The translations under genes were made by a program, and so were the position numbers. 13,882 nt of DNA from Allobrachymonas sp. (GTDB lineage: Bacteria > Pseudomonadota > Gammaproteobacteria > Burkholderiales > Burkholderiaceae_C), in assembly GCA_030538335.1 (NCBI GenBank), contig JAUNUE010000020.1:1-13882 (forward strand), written 5' to 3'. The notes under the pieces are model-generated. The model did no database searches. It was not told the origin of the DNA and was given only the letters and a program-made list of their open reading frames with translations. This document shows positions 1-7,355 of this stretch, one piece after another; positions within the stretch are counted from its first letter, which is position 1, and each line of letters begins with the position of its first letter.

Positions 1-875
1 TGAACACCTCCATTGCTCCGTTGCCGACCCGGCCTGCATCGCGCCCGCGCCGCCATGCCTTGCTGCGCCGCCACAGCGTGCTGCCAGGATTCAACCTCGC
101 TTTGGGGGTGTCTGTTTTGTATCTTTCGCTGGTAGTGCTGATTCCGTTGGCAGCCGTATTCATCACTGCCACAGAGCTGAGTTGGCCGCGCTTCTGGGCC
201 ATTACCAGCAATGCGCAGGCAGTGGCCTCTTATCGCCTGAGCTTCATGGCCTCGTTCGTGGCGGCCCTGCTCAATACCCTGTTCGGCCTGTTGATTGCCT
301 GGGTACTGGTGCGTTATGAGTTTGCGGCGCGGCGCCTGCTCGATGCCCTGGTGGACCTGCCCTTTGCCCTGCCAACCGCCGTGGCAGGCATCGCATTGAC
401 CACGCTGTACGCGCCCAATGGCTGGATCGGGCAACACCTGCCATTCAAGGTCAGCTACACCCCCCTGGGCGTAGTGGTGGCATTGACCTTCATCGGCTTG
501 CCCTTTGTGGTGCGCACCGTGCAGCCGGTGTTGCAAGACCTGCACAAGGAACAGGAAGAGGCCGCGGCCATGCTGGGCGCCAACCGCTGGCAGACTTTTG
601 TACGGGTCCTGCTGCCCAGGCTGCTGCCTGCGTTGCTGACCGGGTTTTCGCTGGCTTTTGCACGCGCACTGGGGGAATACGGTTCGGTGATCTTCATTGC
701 GGGCAACATCCCGTTCAAAACGGAAATCACCCCGCTGCTGATCATCGGCAAGATGGAGCAGCACGATTTGTCGGGTGCCACCACCCTGGCCGTGGTCATG
801 CTGCTGGTCGCTTTTTTCATGCTGCTGGCCATCAACCTGTTGCAGGGCTGGAAACAGCGCCAACAAGCCACCTGA
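1..875 (+). CDS. cysT: Sulfate/thiosulfate ABC transporter permease CysT (CysU), 5' end clipped by one base
   Basis: This is one of the two inner-membrane permeases of the CysTWA importer, which passes sulfate or thiosulfate from a periplasmic binding protein into the cytoplasm. The window opens with TGAACACC, so the real start is probably an ATG whose A is just outside. That frame is open to the TGA at 873-875 and gives about 291 residues, normal for CysT. A TTG at 21 is in frame, but it is a less likely start. A basic N-terminus precedes the first membrane segment, and about six hydrophobic segments follow. The cytoplasmic EAA loop that docks on the ATPase is visible near residues 187-207 (EEAAAMLGANRW, then a Pro-containing helix), followed by the typical ARALGEYGSVIFIAGN segment. 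cysW begins 15 bases downstream, so the two are surely co-transcribed. The binding-protein gene would be expected upstream, outside the window. CysT is separated from CysW by the GEYGSV and ITPLLI wording. Confidence 0.95.
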   Translation, partial: NTSIAPLPTRPASRPRRHALLRRHSVLPGFNLALGVSVLYLSLVVLIPLAAVFITATELSWPRFWAITSNAQAVASYRLSFMASFVAALLNTLFGLLIAWVLVRYEFAARRLLDALVDLPFALPTAVAGIALTTLYAPNGWIGQHLPFKVSYTPLGVVVALTFIGLPFVVRTVQPVLQDLHKEQEEAAAMLGANRWQTFVRVLLPRLLPALLTGFSLAFARALGEYGSVIFIAGNIPFKTEITPLLIIGKMEQHDLSGATTLAVVMLLVAFFMLLAINLLQGWKQRQQAT

Positions 876-890
876 AAGGCACACAAACCC

Positions 891-1748
891 ATGCCCGCTC
901 CCCATGGCCATGTGCCCATCACACACGAACCAGCCTGGTTGCGCCGTACCCTGATCGCGCTTGCCATGCTGTATCTGGTGCTGTTCCTGCTGGTGCCGCT
1001 GGCCAGTATTTTCTACGAGGCATTCCACCAGGGGCTGGCCGTGTACTGGGCTGCCATTACCGATCCTGATGCGCTTGCAGCCATCAGGCTCACCTTGCTG
1101 GCCGCGGCCATTTCGCTGCCGCTCAACGCCGTGTTTGGCCTTGCGGCAGCCTGGGCAACCACCCGGTTTGATTTTTATGGCAAGAGCCTGCTGCTGACGC
1201 TGGTGGATTTGCCATTTTCCGTTTCACCCGTCATTGCCGGTCTGGCCTTGGTGCTGGTGTATGGCGCCAATGGCTGGATCGGCGGCTGGCTGCAATCACA
1301 CGGCCTGCAGGTGATTTTTGCCGTGCCCGGCATCGTACTGGCAACCGTGTTCACCACTTTTGCGTTTGTGGCACGTGAGTTGATCCCGCTGATGCAGCAA
1401 CAAGGCAGCGGTGAAGAAGAGGCCGCGCGCCTGCTGGGCGCCAGCGGCTGGCAGCTTTTCTGGCGCGTGACGCTCCCCAACATCAAATGGGCGTTGCTGT
1501 ACGGCCTGATTCTGGGCAACGCCCGCGCCATGGGTGAATTTGGCGCAGTATCCATTGTGTCGGGCCATATCCGCGGTGCCACCAACACCATGCCTTTGCA
1601 CATCGAAGTGGTCTACAACGAATACCAGTTTGCCGCCGCCTTTGCCGTGTCTTCCCTGCTGGCACTGCTGGCCTTGCTCACGCTGGTGCTCAAATATGCG
1701 GTTGAGCGCGTGCATGCCCGCAGGCAAGCACAGGCCACGCACGCCTGA
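891..1748 (+). CDS. cysW: Sulfate/thiosulfate ABC transporter permease CysW
   Basis: This is the second permease of the sulfate/thiosulfate importer and forms a heterodimer with CysT in the inner membrane. The 285-residue protein starts with a short soluble stretch. A first membrane helix follows at about residues 22-43 (LIALAMLYLVLFLLVPLAS), and further hydrophobic segments run to the C-terminus. The EAA loop appears as EEEAARLLGASGWQLF. The block ARAMGEFGAVSIVSGHIRG followed by TNTMPLHIEVVYNEY is characteristic of CysW rather than CysT or the molybdate permease ModB. The ATG at 891 lies 15 bases after cysT and 23 bases before cysA, which fits one operon. Length and motifs are complete and nothing looks damaged. 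Confidence 0.95.
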   Translation: MPAPHGHVPITHEPAWLRRTLIALAMLYLVLFLLVPLASIFYEAFHQGLAVYWAAITDPDALAAIRLTLLAAAISLPLNAVFGLAAAWATTRFDFYGKSLLLTLVDLPFSVSPVIAGLALVLVYGANGWIGGWLQSHGLQVIFAVPGIVLATVFTTFAFVARELIPLMQQQGSGEEEAARLLGASGWQLFWRVTLPNIKWALLYGLILGNARAMGEFGAVSIVSGHIRGATNTMPLHIEVVYNEYQFAAAFAVSSLLALLALLTLVLKYAVERVHARRQAQATHA

Positions 1749-1771
1749 GCGCAGGATTTTCAGCAAAAAAC

Positions 1772-2803
1772 ATGCACGTTCTCATCCAAGATCTCAACAA
1801 AGCCTTTGGCCACACCGTGGTGTGCGACCACCTGAACCTGGATATTGCCAGTGGCGAACTGGTGGCGCTGCTGGGCCCTTCGGGTTCGGGCAAGACTTCG
1901 CTGCTGCGCATCATTGCCGGGCTGGAGCTGCCCGACAGTGGCTCGGTGCTGTTCAACGGCCAGGACGTGACCTGGACCGACGCGCGCCAGCGCAACATCG
2001 GTTTTGTGTTCCAGCATTACGCGCTGTTCGGTCACATGACGGTGGCCGACAACGTGGCTTTTGGCCTGAGCGTGCTACCGGCCGCCCAACGCCCGCCGCG
2101 CAAGCAGATTGCCGAACGCGTGCAGTACCTGCTCGACAAGGTGCAACTGGGGCAGTTGGGCAAACGCTATCCGCATCAGTTGTCGGGAGGGCAACGCCAG
2201 CGCGTGGCACTGGCACGTGCGCTGGCCACCCAGCCCCAATTGCTTTTGCTGGATGAACCCTTTGGTGCGCTGGATGCCAAGGTTCGCAAGGATTTGCGCC
2301 GCTGGTTGCGCCAGATCCACCACGAGATGGGGGTGACCAGCATCTTCGTCACGCACGACCAGGACGAAGCGCTGGAAGTGGCCGACCGGGTAGTTGTCAT
2401 GAACGCCGGCCACATCGAACAGGTGGGTAGCCCCACCCAAGTGTACGAGCAGCCCGCCACGCCTTTTGTGATGGAATTTCTGGGTGACGTCAACCCGCTG
2501 CACCCCAAGGGCAGCCATGCGCCCAGCTACGTGCGTCCGCACGAAATACAGGTGCTGCCCGTGGCCGATGCGGCCAGCAAACCCGTAGGCGCCATCGCTG
2601 CCACCTGGCACAGCACCCATGTAGTGGGGCCCTACACCTATATGGAATTTGTGCGCAACGCCGATTCGGCGCCGGTGCATGTGCAACTCACGCACAAGGA
2701 ACACGAACTACTGGCCAGCCAGATACACCTGCAACCTGGCAGCCAGGTCTGGTTGCACCCGACGCGGGTGACGGAGTTTTTGGAAGGTGGCGCGGGGATT
2801 TGA
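1772..2803 (+). CDS. cysA: Sulfate/thiosulfate import ATP-binding protein CysA
   Basis: This cytoplasmic ATPase drives the CysTW permease pair. All nucleotide-binding motifs are present: Walker A GPSGSGKT at residues 35-42, Q-loop glutamine at 81 (VFQHYALF), signature LSGGQ at 137-141, Walker B LLLLDEP at 157-163 and the switch histidine at 195 (THDQDEA). The last 90 or so residues, beginning near VRPHEIQVL, form the TOBE-type regulatory domain usual in CysA. At 343 residues the length is within the family range. The ATG at 1772 is 23 bases after cysW. The gene ends the plus-strand operon and faces accD, which ends at 2888 on the other strand. The 84-base gap between them contains short inverted repeats (for example GTGCAA/TTGCAC), but I see no convincing U-tailed terminator. 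Confidence 0.95.
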   Translation: MHVLIQDLNKAFGHTVVCDHLNLDIASGELVALLGPSGSGKTSLLRIIAGLELPDSGSVLFNGQDVTWTDARQRNIGFVFQHYALFGHMTVADNVAFGLSVLPAAQRPPRKQIAERVQYLLDKVQLGQLGKRYPHQLSGGQRQRVALARALATQPQLLLLDEPFGALDAKVRKDLRRWLRQIHHEMGVTSIFVTHDQDEALEVADRVVVMNAGHIEQVGSPTQVYEQPATPFVMEFLGDVNPLHPKGSHAPSYVRPHEIQVLPVADAASKPVGAIAATWHSTHVVGPYTYMEFVRNADSAPVHVQLTHKEHELLASQIHLQPGSQVWLHPTRVTEFLEGGAGI

Positions 2804-2887
2804 ATTCAGGCCCAGGTCTGGAAGTGCGGATAGACGTGCAAATAACCTCGGGGCACTGCTTGCACTTGCAAGGCGTGCCGACAGGGG

Positions 2888-3769
2888 TTACTCAACCACC
2901 GCATCCGCAGGCAGGCGCTGTAACATGGCCAGTGTGCGGGCAATGGTGCTGCGCAACTCGCGGCGATCGCAGATCATGTCGACGCCGCCTTTTTGCAGCA
3001 GGAACTCAGCCCGCTGGAAACCTTCAGGCAGCTTCACGCGCACGGTATTTTCGATCACGCGCGGGCCGGCAAAGCCAATCAAAGCCTTCGGCTCGGCAAT
3101 GACCACGTCGCTGACAAAAGCAAAACCGGCACTCACGCCGCCCATGGTCGGGTCGGTGAGGACGCTGATGTAGGGCAGGCCTTTTTTTGCCAGACGGGTA
3201 AGCGCCGCATTGGTCTTGGCCATTTGCATCAGGCTCAGCAGGCCCTCTTGCATGCGGGCGCCACCCGTGGCGGTAAAGCACACAAACGGCACTTTCTGCG
3301 CAATGGCCTGTTCCACACCACGCACAAAACGTTCACCCACCACGCTGCCCATGCTGCCGCCCATGAAATCAAATTCAAAGCATGCGGCGACCAGATTCAC
3401 GCTGCATACGCTACCACCCATGACCACGAGCGCGTCGGTTTCGCCGGTGTTTTCGAGCGCCTCTTTCAGGCGCTCGGGGTATTTGCGGCTGTCCTTGAAC
3501 TTGAGCGGGTCGACCGGCAGCACTTCCTGGCCGATTTCATAGCGCCCTTCGGCGTCAAGAAAAGCATCCAGCCGCGCACGGGCGCTAATACGGTGGTGGT
3601 GGTTGCACTGCGGGCAGACATTCTGGTTCTGCTCCAGATCGGTGCGGTAGAGCACCGCTTCGCAGCTCGGACATTTGATCCACAGCCCCTCGGGCATGGC
3701 CGAACGGCGCTCGGCGGTGGTTGCCGCCTTGGTCGTTTTGGGCGGAAGTAATTTTTCAAGCCAACTCAT
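2888..3769 (-). CDS. accD: Acetyl-CoA carboxylase carboxyltransferase subunit beta
   Basis: AccD pairs with AccA to move the carboxyl group from biotin-BCCP to acetyl-CoA, forming malonyl-CoA for fatty-acid synthesis in the cytoplasm. The protein has 293 residues, the standard length. The N-terminal four-cysteine zinc finger is intact: C33, C36, C52 and C55 in a CX2C-X15-CX2C layout. The crotonase-fold carboxyltransferase domain follows, with the oxyanion-hole glycines in FTATGGARMQEG (residues 165-176) and the LTDPTMGGVSAGFA and IGFAGPRVIE segments. Translation starts at the ATG ending at 3769, which gives the usual MSWLEKLLPP opening. No strong Shine-Dalgarno sequence precedes it. The gene lies 38 bases after trpA and is probably translated from the trpA message. 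folC, which often follows accD in betaproteobacteria, is absent here; cysA comes next in convergent orientation. Confidence 0.96.
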   Translation of the reverse strand: MSWLEKLLPPKTTKAATTAERRSAMPEGLWIKCPSCEAVLYRTDLEQNQNVCPQCNHHHRISARARLDAFLDAEGRYEIGQEVLPVDPLKFKDSRKYPERLKEALENTGETDALVVMGGSVCSVNLVAACFEFDFMGGSMGSVVGERFVRGVEQAIAQKVPFVCFTATGGARMQEGLLSLMQMAKTNAALTRLAKKGLPYISVLTDPTMGGVSAGFAFVSDVVIAEPKALIGFAGPRVIENTVRVKLPEGFQRAEFLLQKGGVDMICDRRELRSTIARTLAMLQRLPADAVVE

Positions 3770-3807
3770 GGGAACAACGATACCCCAAAAAATGCAAGGT
3801 GGGCGGA

Positions 3808-4629
3808 TTATGCATCCAAAGCCGCACGGATTTCGCGGAGAAACTGCACGAAGGGCGCGGGCACTTGCGCATCCTTGTTTTCAGCTTCTCCTGCTTCGAG
3901 CAATTGCAACAGTTTGCTGCCGATGACCACGGCATCGCCGTGTTCTGCCACCGCGCGCGCGCTGGCCGCATCGCGGATGCCAAAGCCCACGCCCACGGGA
4001 ATGCGCACATGCTGGCGGATGCGCGCGAGCATGTCTGCCACGGCCGTTGTATCGAGTGCACTGGAGCCAGTAACGCCCTTGAGCGACACGTAATACACAT
4101 AGCCGCTGGCCAACTGCGCCACCTGCTGGATGCGCTCGTCGGTGGATGTGGGCGCGAGCAAAAAGATCTGGTCGAGGCCATTCTTGCGCAGGGCGGCGGC
4201 AAATTCAGCACTTTCTTCCGGCGGATAGTCCACCACCAGAACGCCATCCACACCGGCCTGGGCGGCATCGCGCACAAAAGCATCGGCACCATGCTGCAGG
4301 TTGTAGCTTTCGACCGAGTTGGCGTAGCCCATCAGCACCACGGGTGTGGCATCGTTTGCCTGGCGAAATGTGCGCACTGCAGCCAGCACCTCCGCCAGCC
4401 CCACGCCGTTGGCAATGGCGCGCTCGCCTGCAGCCTGCACCACGGCGCCATCGGCCATCGGGTCGCTGAAGGGCACGCCCAGTTCGATCAAATCCACACC
4501 CGCATCGACCGCAGCCTGCATCAAGGGCACGGTGCTGTTGGCTTGCGGAAAGCCGGTCATCAAATAGGGAATCAACGCCTTGCGGCCCTGCTGTTGCAAA
4601 CGTTCAAAAGTGCTGGCGATACGGCTCAT
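3808..4629 (-). CDS. trpA: Tryptophan synthase alpha chain
   Basis: TrpA cleaves indole-3-glycerol phosphate to indole and glyceraldehyde-3-phosphate, and indole is channelled to TrpB. With the ATG at 4629 (MSRIASTFERL) the protein has 273 residues. The catalytic acids fall at the classical positions: Glu49 in LIELGVPFSDP and Asp60 in PMADG. The TIM-barrel phosphate-binding end is visible as GVGFGIRDAAS. The frame is open further upstream to a TTG at 4695, but the ATG at 4629 is preferred: it has an AAGGA about 7 bases before it and it matches the family's N-terminus. Unusually, trpB is not the immediate upstream gene. A terminator and a candidate promoter lie between trpA and the preceding OmpA-domain gene, so trpA and accD may form their own transcription unit. 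accD follows after 38 bases. Confidence 0.96.
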   Translation of the reverse strand: MSRIASTFERLQQQGRKALIPYLMTGFPQANSTVPLMQAAVDAGVDLIELGVPFSDPMADGAVVQAAGERAIANGVGLAEVLAAVRTFRQANDATPVVLMGYANSVESYNLQHGADAFVRDAAQAGVDGVLVVDYPPEESAEFAAALRKNGLDQIFLLAPTSTDERIQQVAQLASGYVYYVSLKGVTGSSALDTTAVADMLARIRQHVRIPVGVGFGIRDAASARAVAEHGDAVVIGSKLLQLLEAGEAENKDAQVPAPFVQFLREIRAALDA

Positions 4630-4666
4630 GAGAATGTCCTTCGTAGTTCGGTAATGGTGGCAGCGT

Positions 4667-4695
4667 ATCAAGCAAGTCGTTCGCTGACCTGTCAA
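4667..4695 (-). promoter_or_regulatory. Candidate sigma-70 promoter for trpA-accD
   Basis: Read on the minus strand, a perfect -35 box TTGACA (4690-4695) is followed, after a 17-base spacer, by CTTGAT (4667-4672). The second hexamer matches the -10 consensus at only three of six bases. A start near 4660 would leave a leader of about 30 bases with the AAGGA ribosome-binding site of trpA. The position directly after the terminator of the preceding gene makes a promoter here reasonable. The weak -10 box is the main doubt. Confidence 0.4.
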
Positions 4696-4700
4696 GCAAG

Positions 4701-4722
4701 AAAAAACCCGGCAGTTGCCGGG
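4701..4722 (-). terminator. Rho-independent terminator after the OmpA-domain gene
   Basis: On the minus strand the sequence is CCCGGCAACTGCCGGG followed by six T residues. The stem has six G/C-rich pairs (seven with a very tight loop), a 4-base loop and a clean U-tract. It begins about 20 bases after the stop codon of the OmpA-domain gene at 4743. It should end most transcripts coming from trpF-trpB and the two genes behind them, before they reach trpA. Confidence 0.85.
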
Positions 4723-4742
4723 TTGTGCACGGATGTATGCAT

Positions 4743-5297
4743 TTATTCAATGGCAACGTCCACACGCCGCGCTCTGGCGTCTGCGCCATCGGTTTGCGGC
4801 ATGAATTCCGGTTTTTTCAGATCCATGCTGGACTCGGCAACGCCCTCGGCCAGCAAGGCATCACGCACCGAAAAGGCCCGCTGCTTGGCGAGTTCGGCGT
4901 TCAACTCGGCGCTGCCGGTGCTGTCGTGGTAGCCGCTGATGATGAGTTTTTTACCGGCCTTGGCGGCAGCTACGGCCTCTGCCAGCGCTTCTTTGGCGCC
5001 CTTGGCAATTTCGGCCTTGCCTGAAGCGAAATAGAACTGCACCACGCCATCGACCACTTCGATGCGTGCCTCGTCGGCCTGTGCCTGGGCTGCGCCAGCG
5101 CCGACACTTGCCCCTGCAGACGCTGTCTGGCCAACCACGCCACTGGCCGCTGCTACAGGGCTGCCTTTGCCAGCGTTTGCCTTGCGCACGGTTCTGATGC
5201 CTGCGCACATGCTGACACTCAATGCGATCAAAATGGCCAGCAAGACAATGGCCGCCACGACCACATTCTCTCGCTGGTTGTTATCTTCGCCCGCCAT
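4743..5297 (-). CDS. Membrane-anchored OmpA-family (OmpA/MotB C-terminal domain) protein
   Basis: The 184-residue protein has three parts. A short charged N-terminus is followed by one strongly hydrophobic helix at about residues 12-33 (VVVAAIVLLAILIALSVSM). A low-complexity Ala/Gly/Ser/Val-rich linker covers about 40-75. An OmpA-like peptidoglycan-binding domain covers about 80-184. Key residues of that domain are present: the aspartate in GYHDSTGSAELNAELAKQRA and the arginine near the end (RARRVDV), which together normally grip diaminopimelate. The usual GHTD is here GYHD. The N-terminal helix has no clear signal-peptidase site, so I infer an inner-membrane anchor with the domain in the periplasm reaching the cell wall. 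The ATG ending at 5297 is preceded by an AGGGGG at good spacing. The gene is downstream of the esterase gene in the same orientation and is closed by a good terminator. Its exact role is unknown. Confidence 0.85.
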   Translation of the reverse strand: MAGEDNNQRENVVVAAIVLLAILIALSVSMCAGIRTVRKANAGKGSPVAAASGVVGQTASAGASVGAGAAQAQADEARIEVVDGVVQFYFASGKAEIAKGAKEALAEAVAAAKAGKKLIISGYHDSTGSAELNAELAKQRAFSVRDALLAEGVAESSMDLKKPEFMPQTDGADARARRVDVAIE

Positions 5298-5415
5298 ACA
5301 TAACCCCCTGAAAAATGACTTCTATCGGTACCGGCTTGCCATACGCAACCCGGCAAAACAAACCGCTGCATTGTAAAAGATGTATCCGCGTATTTTCCGG
5401 TACCGCCTCCCCGGC

Positions 5416-6066
5416 CTATTTCTGCAGCAAGCCCACGGCAAAGGCAGTGCCCTGCACGCTGCGCGCAAACTGGGCATAGCCTTTGGCATTGGCATGCACC
5501 GCATCCGAGCGCAAACTTTCGTCGGCCAGCACTTCACTCCAGCCTTCGCGTTGCAAAGGCAGTTTCAATTCCTTGGCAATGTCGGCATACAGGGTGTGGT
5601 CGGTCATCTGGCCCAAGGCGGCCGCCAGACTCAAGCGCGGCACGGCTACCAGCAGTACCTGTGCGCCGCTGGCTTGGGCTTGCTGGCAGATGGCGGCAAT
5701 ATTGGCGCGGGTGTCGCCTTCAGGCCATTTGCGCAAAAAATCGTTGCCGCCAATGCTTACGATCACGAGCTGGGGCTGGTGTTCCTGCAGCAAGGCAGGC
5801 AGCCGCTCCAGTGCCTGCGCTGAAGTATCGCCTGCCACGCCGGCATTGATGACGTTCCAGCCGGTCAGTTGCGCCAGCACCACCGGATACGCCGTATCGG
5901 GCGAAGCGCCCGTGCCATAGGTGAGTGAGTCACCCAATGCCAGCACCGTGCTGCCTGCAGGTACGGCCTTTGCCGTTGATTTTTTGGCGCTGCAGGCTGC
6001 CAGCGGCAAGCCAAAAACCAGAGCCAGTGCCCAGATCGCAAGCCACCGTCGCCAAGTGGTACGCAT
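5416..6066 (-). CDS. GDSL-family arylesterase / TesA-like lipoprotein
   Basis: This is an SGNH-type serine hydrolase, related to TesA and arylesterases that split short acyl or aryl esters or thioesters. The catalytic blocks are complete: ALGDSLTYG with Ser47, NAGVAGDTS (block II, near 74-82), SIGGNDFL with Asn108, and SDAVHAN with Asp188 and His191. With the ATG at 6066 the protein has 216 residues and begins with a lipoprotein signal (MRTTWRRW, hydrophobic core, then LAAC with Cys25). It is therefore probably exported and lipid-anchored rather than freely periplasmic like E. coli TesA. The frame continues upstream into trpB, but that part looks non-coding and the lipobox fixes the start; a GGGAG lies ahead of the ATG. 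The gene starts 16 bases after trpB ends, so it belongs to the trp transcript. The substrate is unknown. Confidence 0.88.
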   Translation of the reverse strand: MRTTWRRWLAIWALALVFGLPLAACSAKKSTAKAVPAGSTVLALGDSLTYGTGASPDTAYPVVLAQLTGWNVINAGVAGDTSAQALERLPALLQEHQPQLVIVSIGGNDFLRKWPEGDTRANIAAICQQAQASGAQVLLVAVPRLSLAAALGQMTDHTLYADIAKELKLPLQREGWSEVLADESLRSDAVHANAKGYAQFARSVQGTAFAVGLLQK

Positions 6067-6082
6067 CACACAAACTCCCGTT

Positions 6083-7330
6083 TCAAGCCGCCCCTTTGGC
6101 CACATGCCCGCGCATGGAAGGCCGGTCGTAATAATCAGCCCCCGACAGATCGGCCACCGTGCCCACGTCCTTATCACCCCGCCCCGACAGACACACGAGG
6201 ATGCTTTGCTCAGGCCGCATGGTCTTGGCCAGCTTCATGGCGTAGGCCACGGCGTGGCTGGATTCCAGCGCCGGGATGATGCCTTCAGTGCGGCACAGGT
6301 AATGGAAGGCATCGAGCGCTTCCTTGTCGGTAATGCCCACGTACTCGGCGCGGCCCGTGTCCTTGAGCCAGGCGTGCTCGGGGCCGACGCCGGGGTAATC
6401 CAGCCCGGCGCTGATGCTGTGCGTCTCGGTAATCTGCCCCTGCGCGTTTTGCAGGATGTAGGTGCGGTTGCCGTGCAACACACCGGGGGCGCCTTTTTGC
6501 AGGCTGGCGGCGTGCTTGGCCGTTTCCAGGCCTTGTCCGGCTGCCTCCACGCCGATCAGGCGCGTACTTTCATGCTGGATGTAGGGGTAGAAAATGCCCA
6601 TGGCGTTGCTGCCACCGCCCACGCAGGCCAGCACGGCATCGGGCTGCTTGCCATTGTTTTGCTCGGGCATTTGCTGCAGGCATTCTTCACCGATCACGCT
6701 TTGAAAATCGCGCACCATCATTGGGTAAGGATGCGGCCCGGCCACCGTGCCGATGATGTAGAAGGTGTTGTCCACATTCGTCACCCAGTCGCGCATGGCC
6801 TCGTTGAGCGCGTCTTTCAGCGTTTTGCTGCCCGATTCGACCGGCACCACGGTCGCGCCCAGCAGGTTCATGCGGTAGACATTGGGGCTTTGGCGCTTCA
6901 CGTCTTCGCTGCCCATGTAGACCACGCATTCCATGCCATAACGCGCGCAGATGGTGGCAGTGGCTACACCGTGCTGGCCCGCGCCGGTTTCGGCAATGAT
7001 GCGCGGCTTGCCCATGCGTTTGGCGAGCAGCGCCTGGCCGATGGTGTTGTTGATCTTGTGCGCGCCGGTGTGGTTCAAATCTTCGCGTTTCAAATAGATT
7101 TGTGCGCCGCCCATCTCGCGGCTCATGCGCACCGCGTGGTACACGGGCGAGGGGCGACCGACGAAATGCGCCAGCTCGTGCTTGAACTCGGCGATGAATT
7201 CCGGGTCGTGCTGGTATTTGGCGTAAGCGGCCTTGAGTTCGTCAATGGCATGGGTCAGCGTCTCGGAAATGAAGGCGCCGCCATAAGGGCCAAAATGGCC
7301 TTGGGAATCAGGTTGGGAGTAGGGTTGCAT
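6083..7330 (-). CDS. trpB: Tryptophan synthase beta chain
   Basis: TrpB is the PLP enzyme that condenses indole with serine to give tryptophan, in an alpha2-beta2 complex with TrpA. With the ATG at 7330 (MQPYSQPDSQGHFG) it has 415 residues, slightly longer than the usual 395-405. The PLP lysine is Lys92 in HTGAHKINN, the catalytic glutamate is Glu114 in AETGAGQHG, and the phosphate-binding loop GGGSNAMG begins at 238. The start is chosen for the AAGGA 7 bases upstream and the family's GHFGPYGGAF opening; an upstream in-frame ATG at 7372 has no such support. A long imperfect palindrome fills the gap to trpF. The next gene on the transcript is an esterase, not trpA, which is unusual. Confidence 0.97.
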   Translation of the reverse strand: MQPYSQPDSQGHFGPYGGAFISETLTHAIDELKAAYAKYQHDPEFIAEFKHELAHFVGRPSPVYHAVRMSREMGGAQIYLKREDLNHTGAHKINNTIGQALLAKRMGKPRIIAETGAGQHGVATATICARYGMECVVYMGSEDVKRQSPNVYRMNLLGATVVPVESGSKTLKDALNEAMRDWVTNVDNTFYIIGTVAGPHPYPMMVRDFQSVIGEECLQQMPEQNNGKQPDAVLACVGGGSNAMGIFYPYIQHESTRLIGVEAAGQGLETAKHAASLQKGAPGVLHGNRTYILQNAQGQITETHSISAGLDYPGVGPEHAWLKDTGRAEYVGITDKEALDAFHYLCRTEGIIPALESSHAVAYAMKLAKTMRPEQSILVCLSGRGDKDVGTVADLSGADYYDRPSMRGHVAKGAA

Positions 7331-7355
7331 GTGAGAGTCCTTGAATACGGGTTCA

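Noticed and set aside
3721..4932. A 403-codon plus-strand frame opposite accD's start, trpA and the OmpA gene
   Set aside because: It crosses three real gene boundaries and a terminator, and its composition is that of an antisense shadow.
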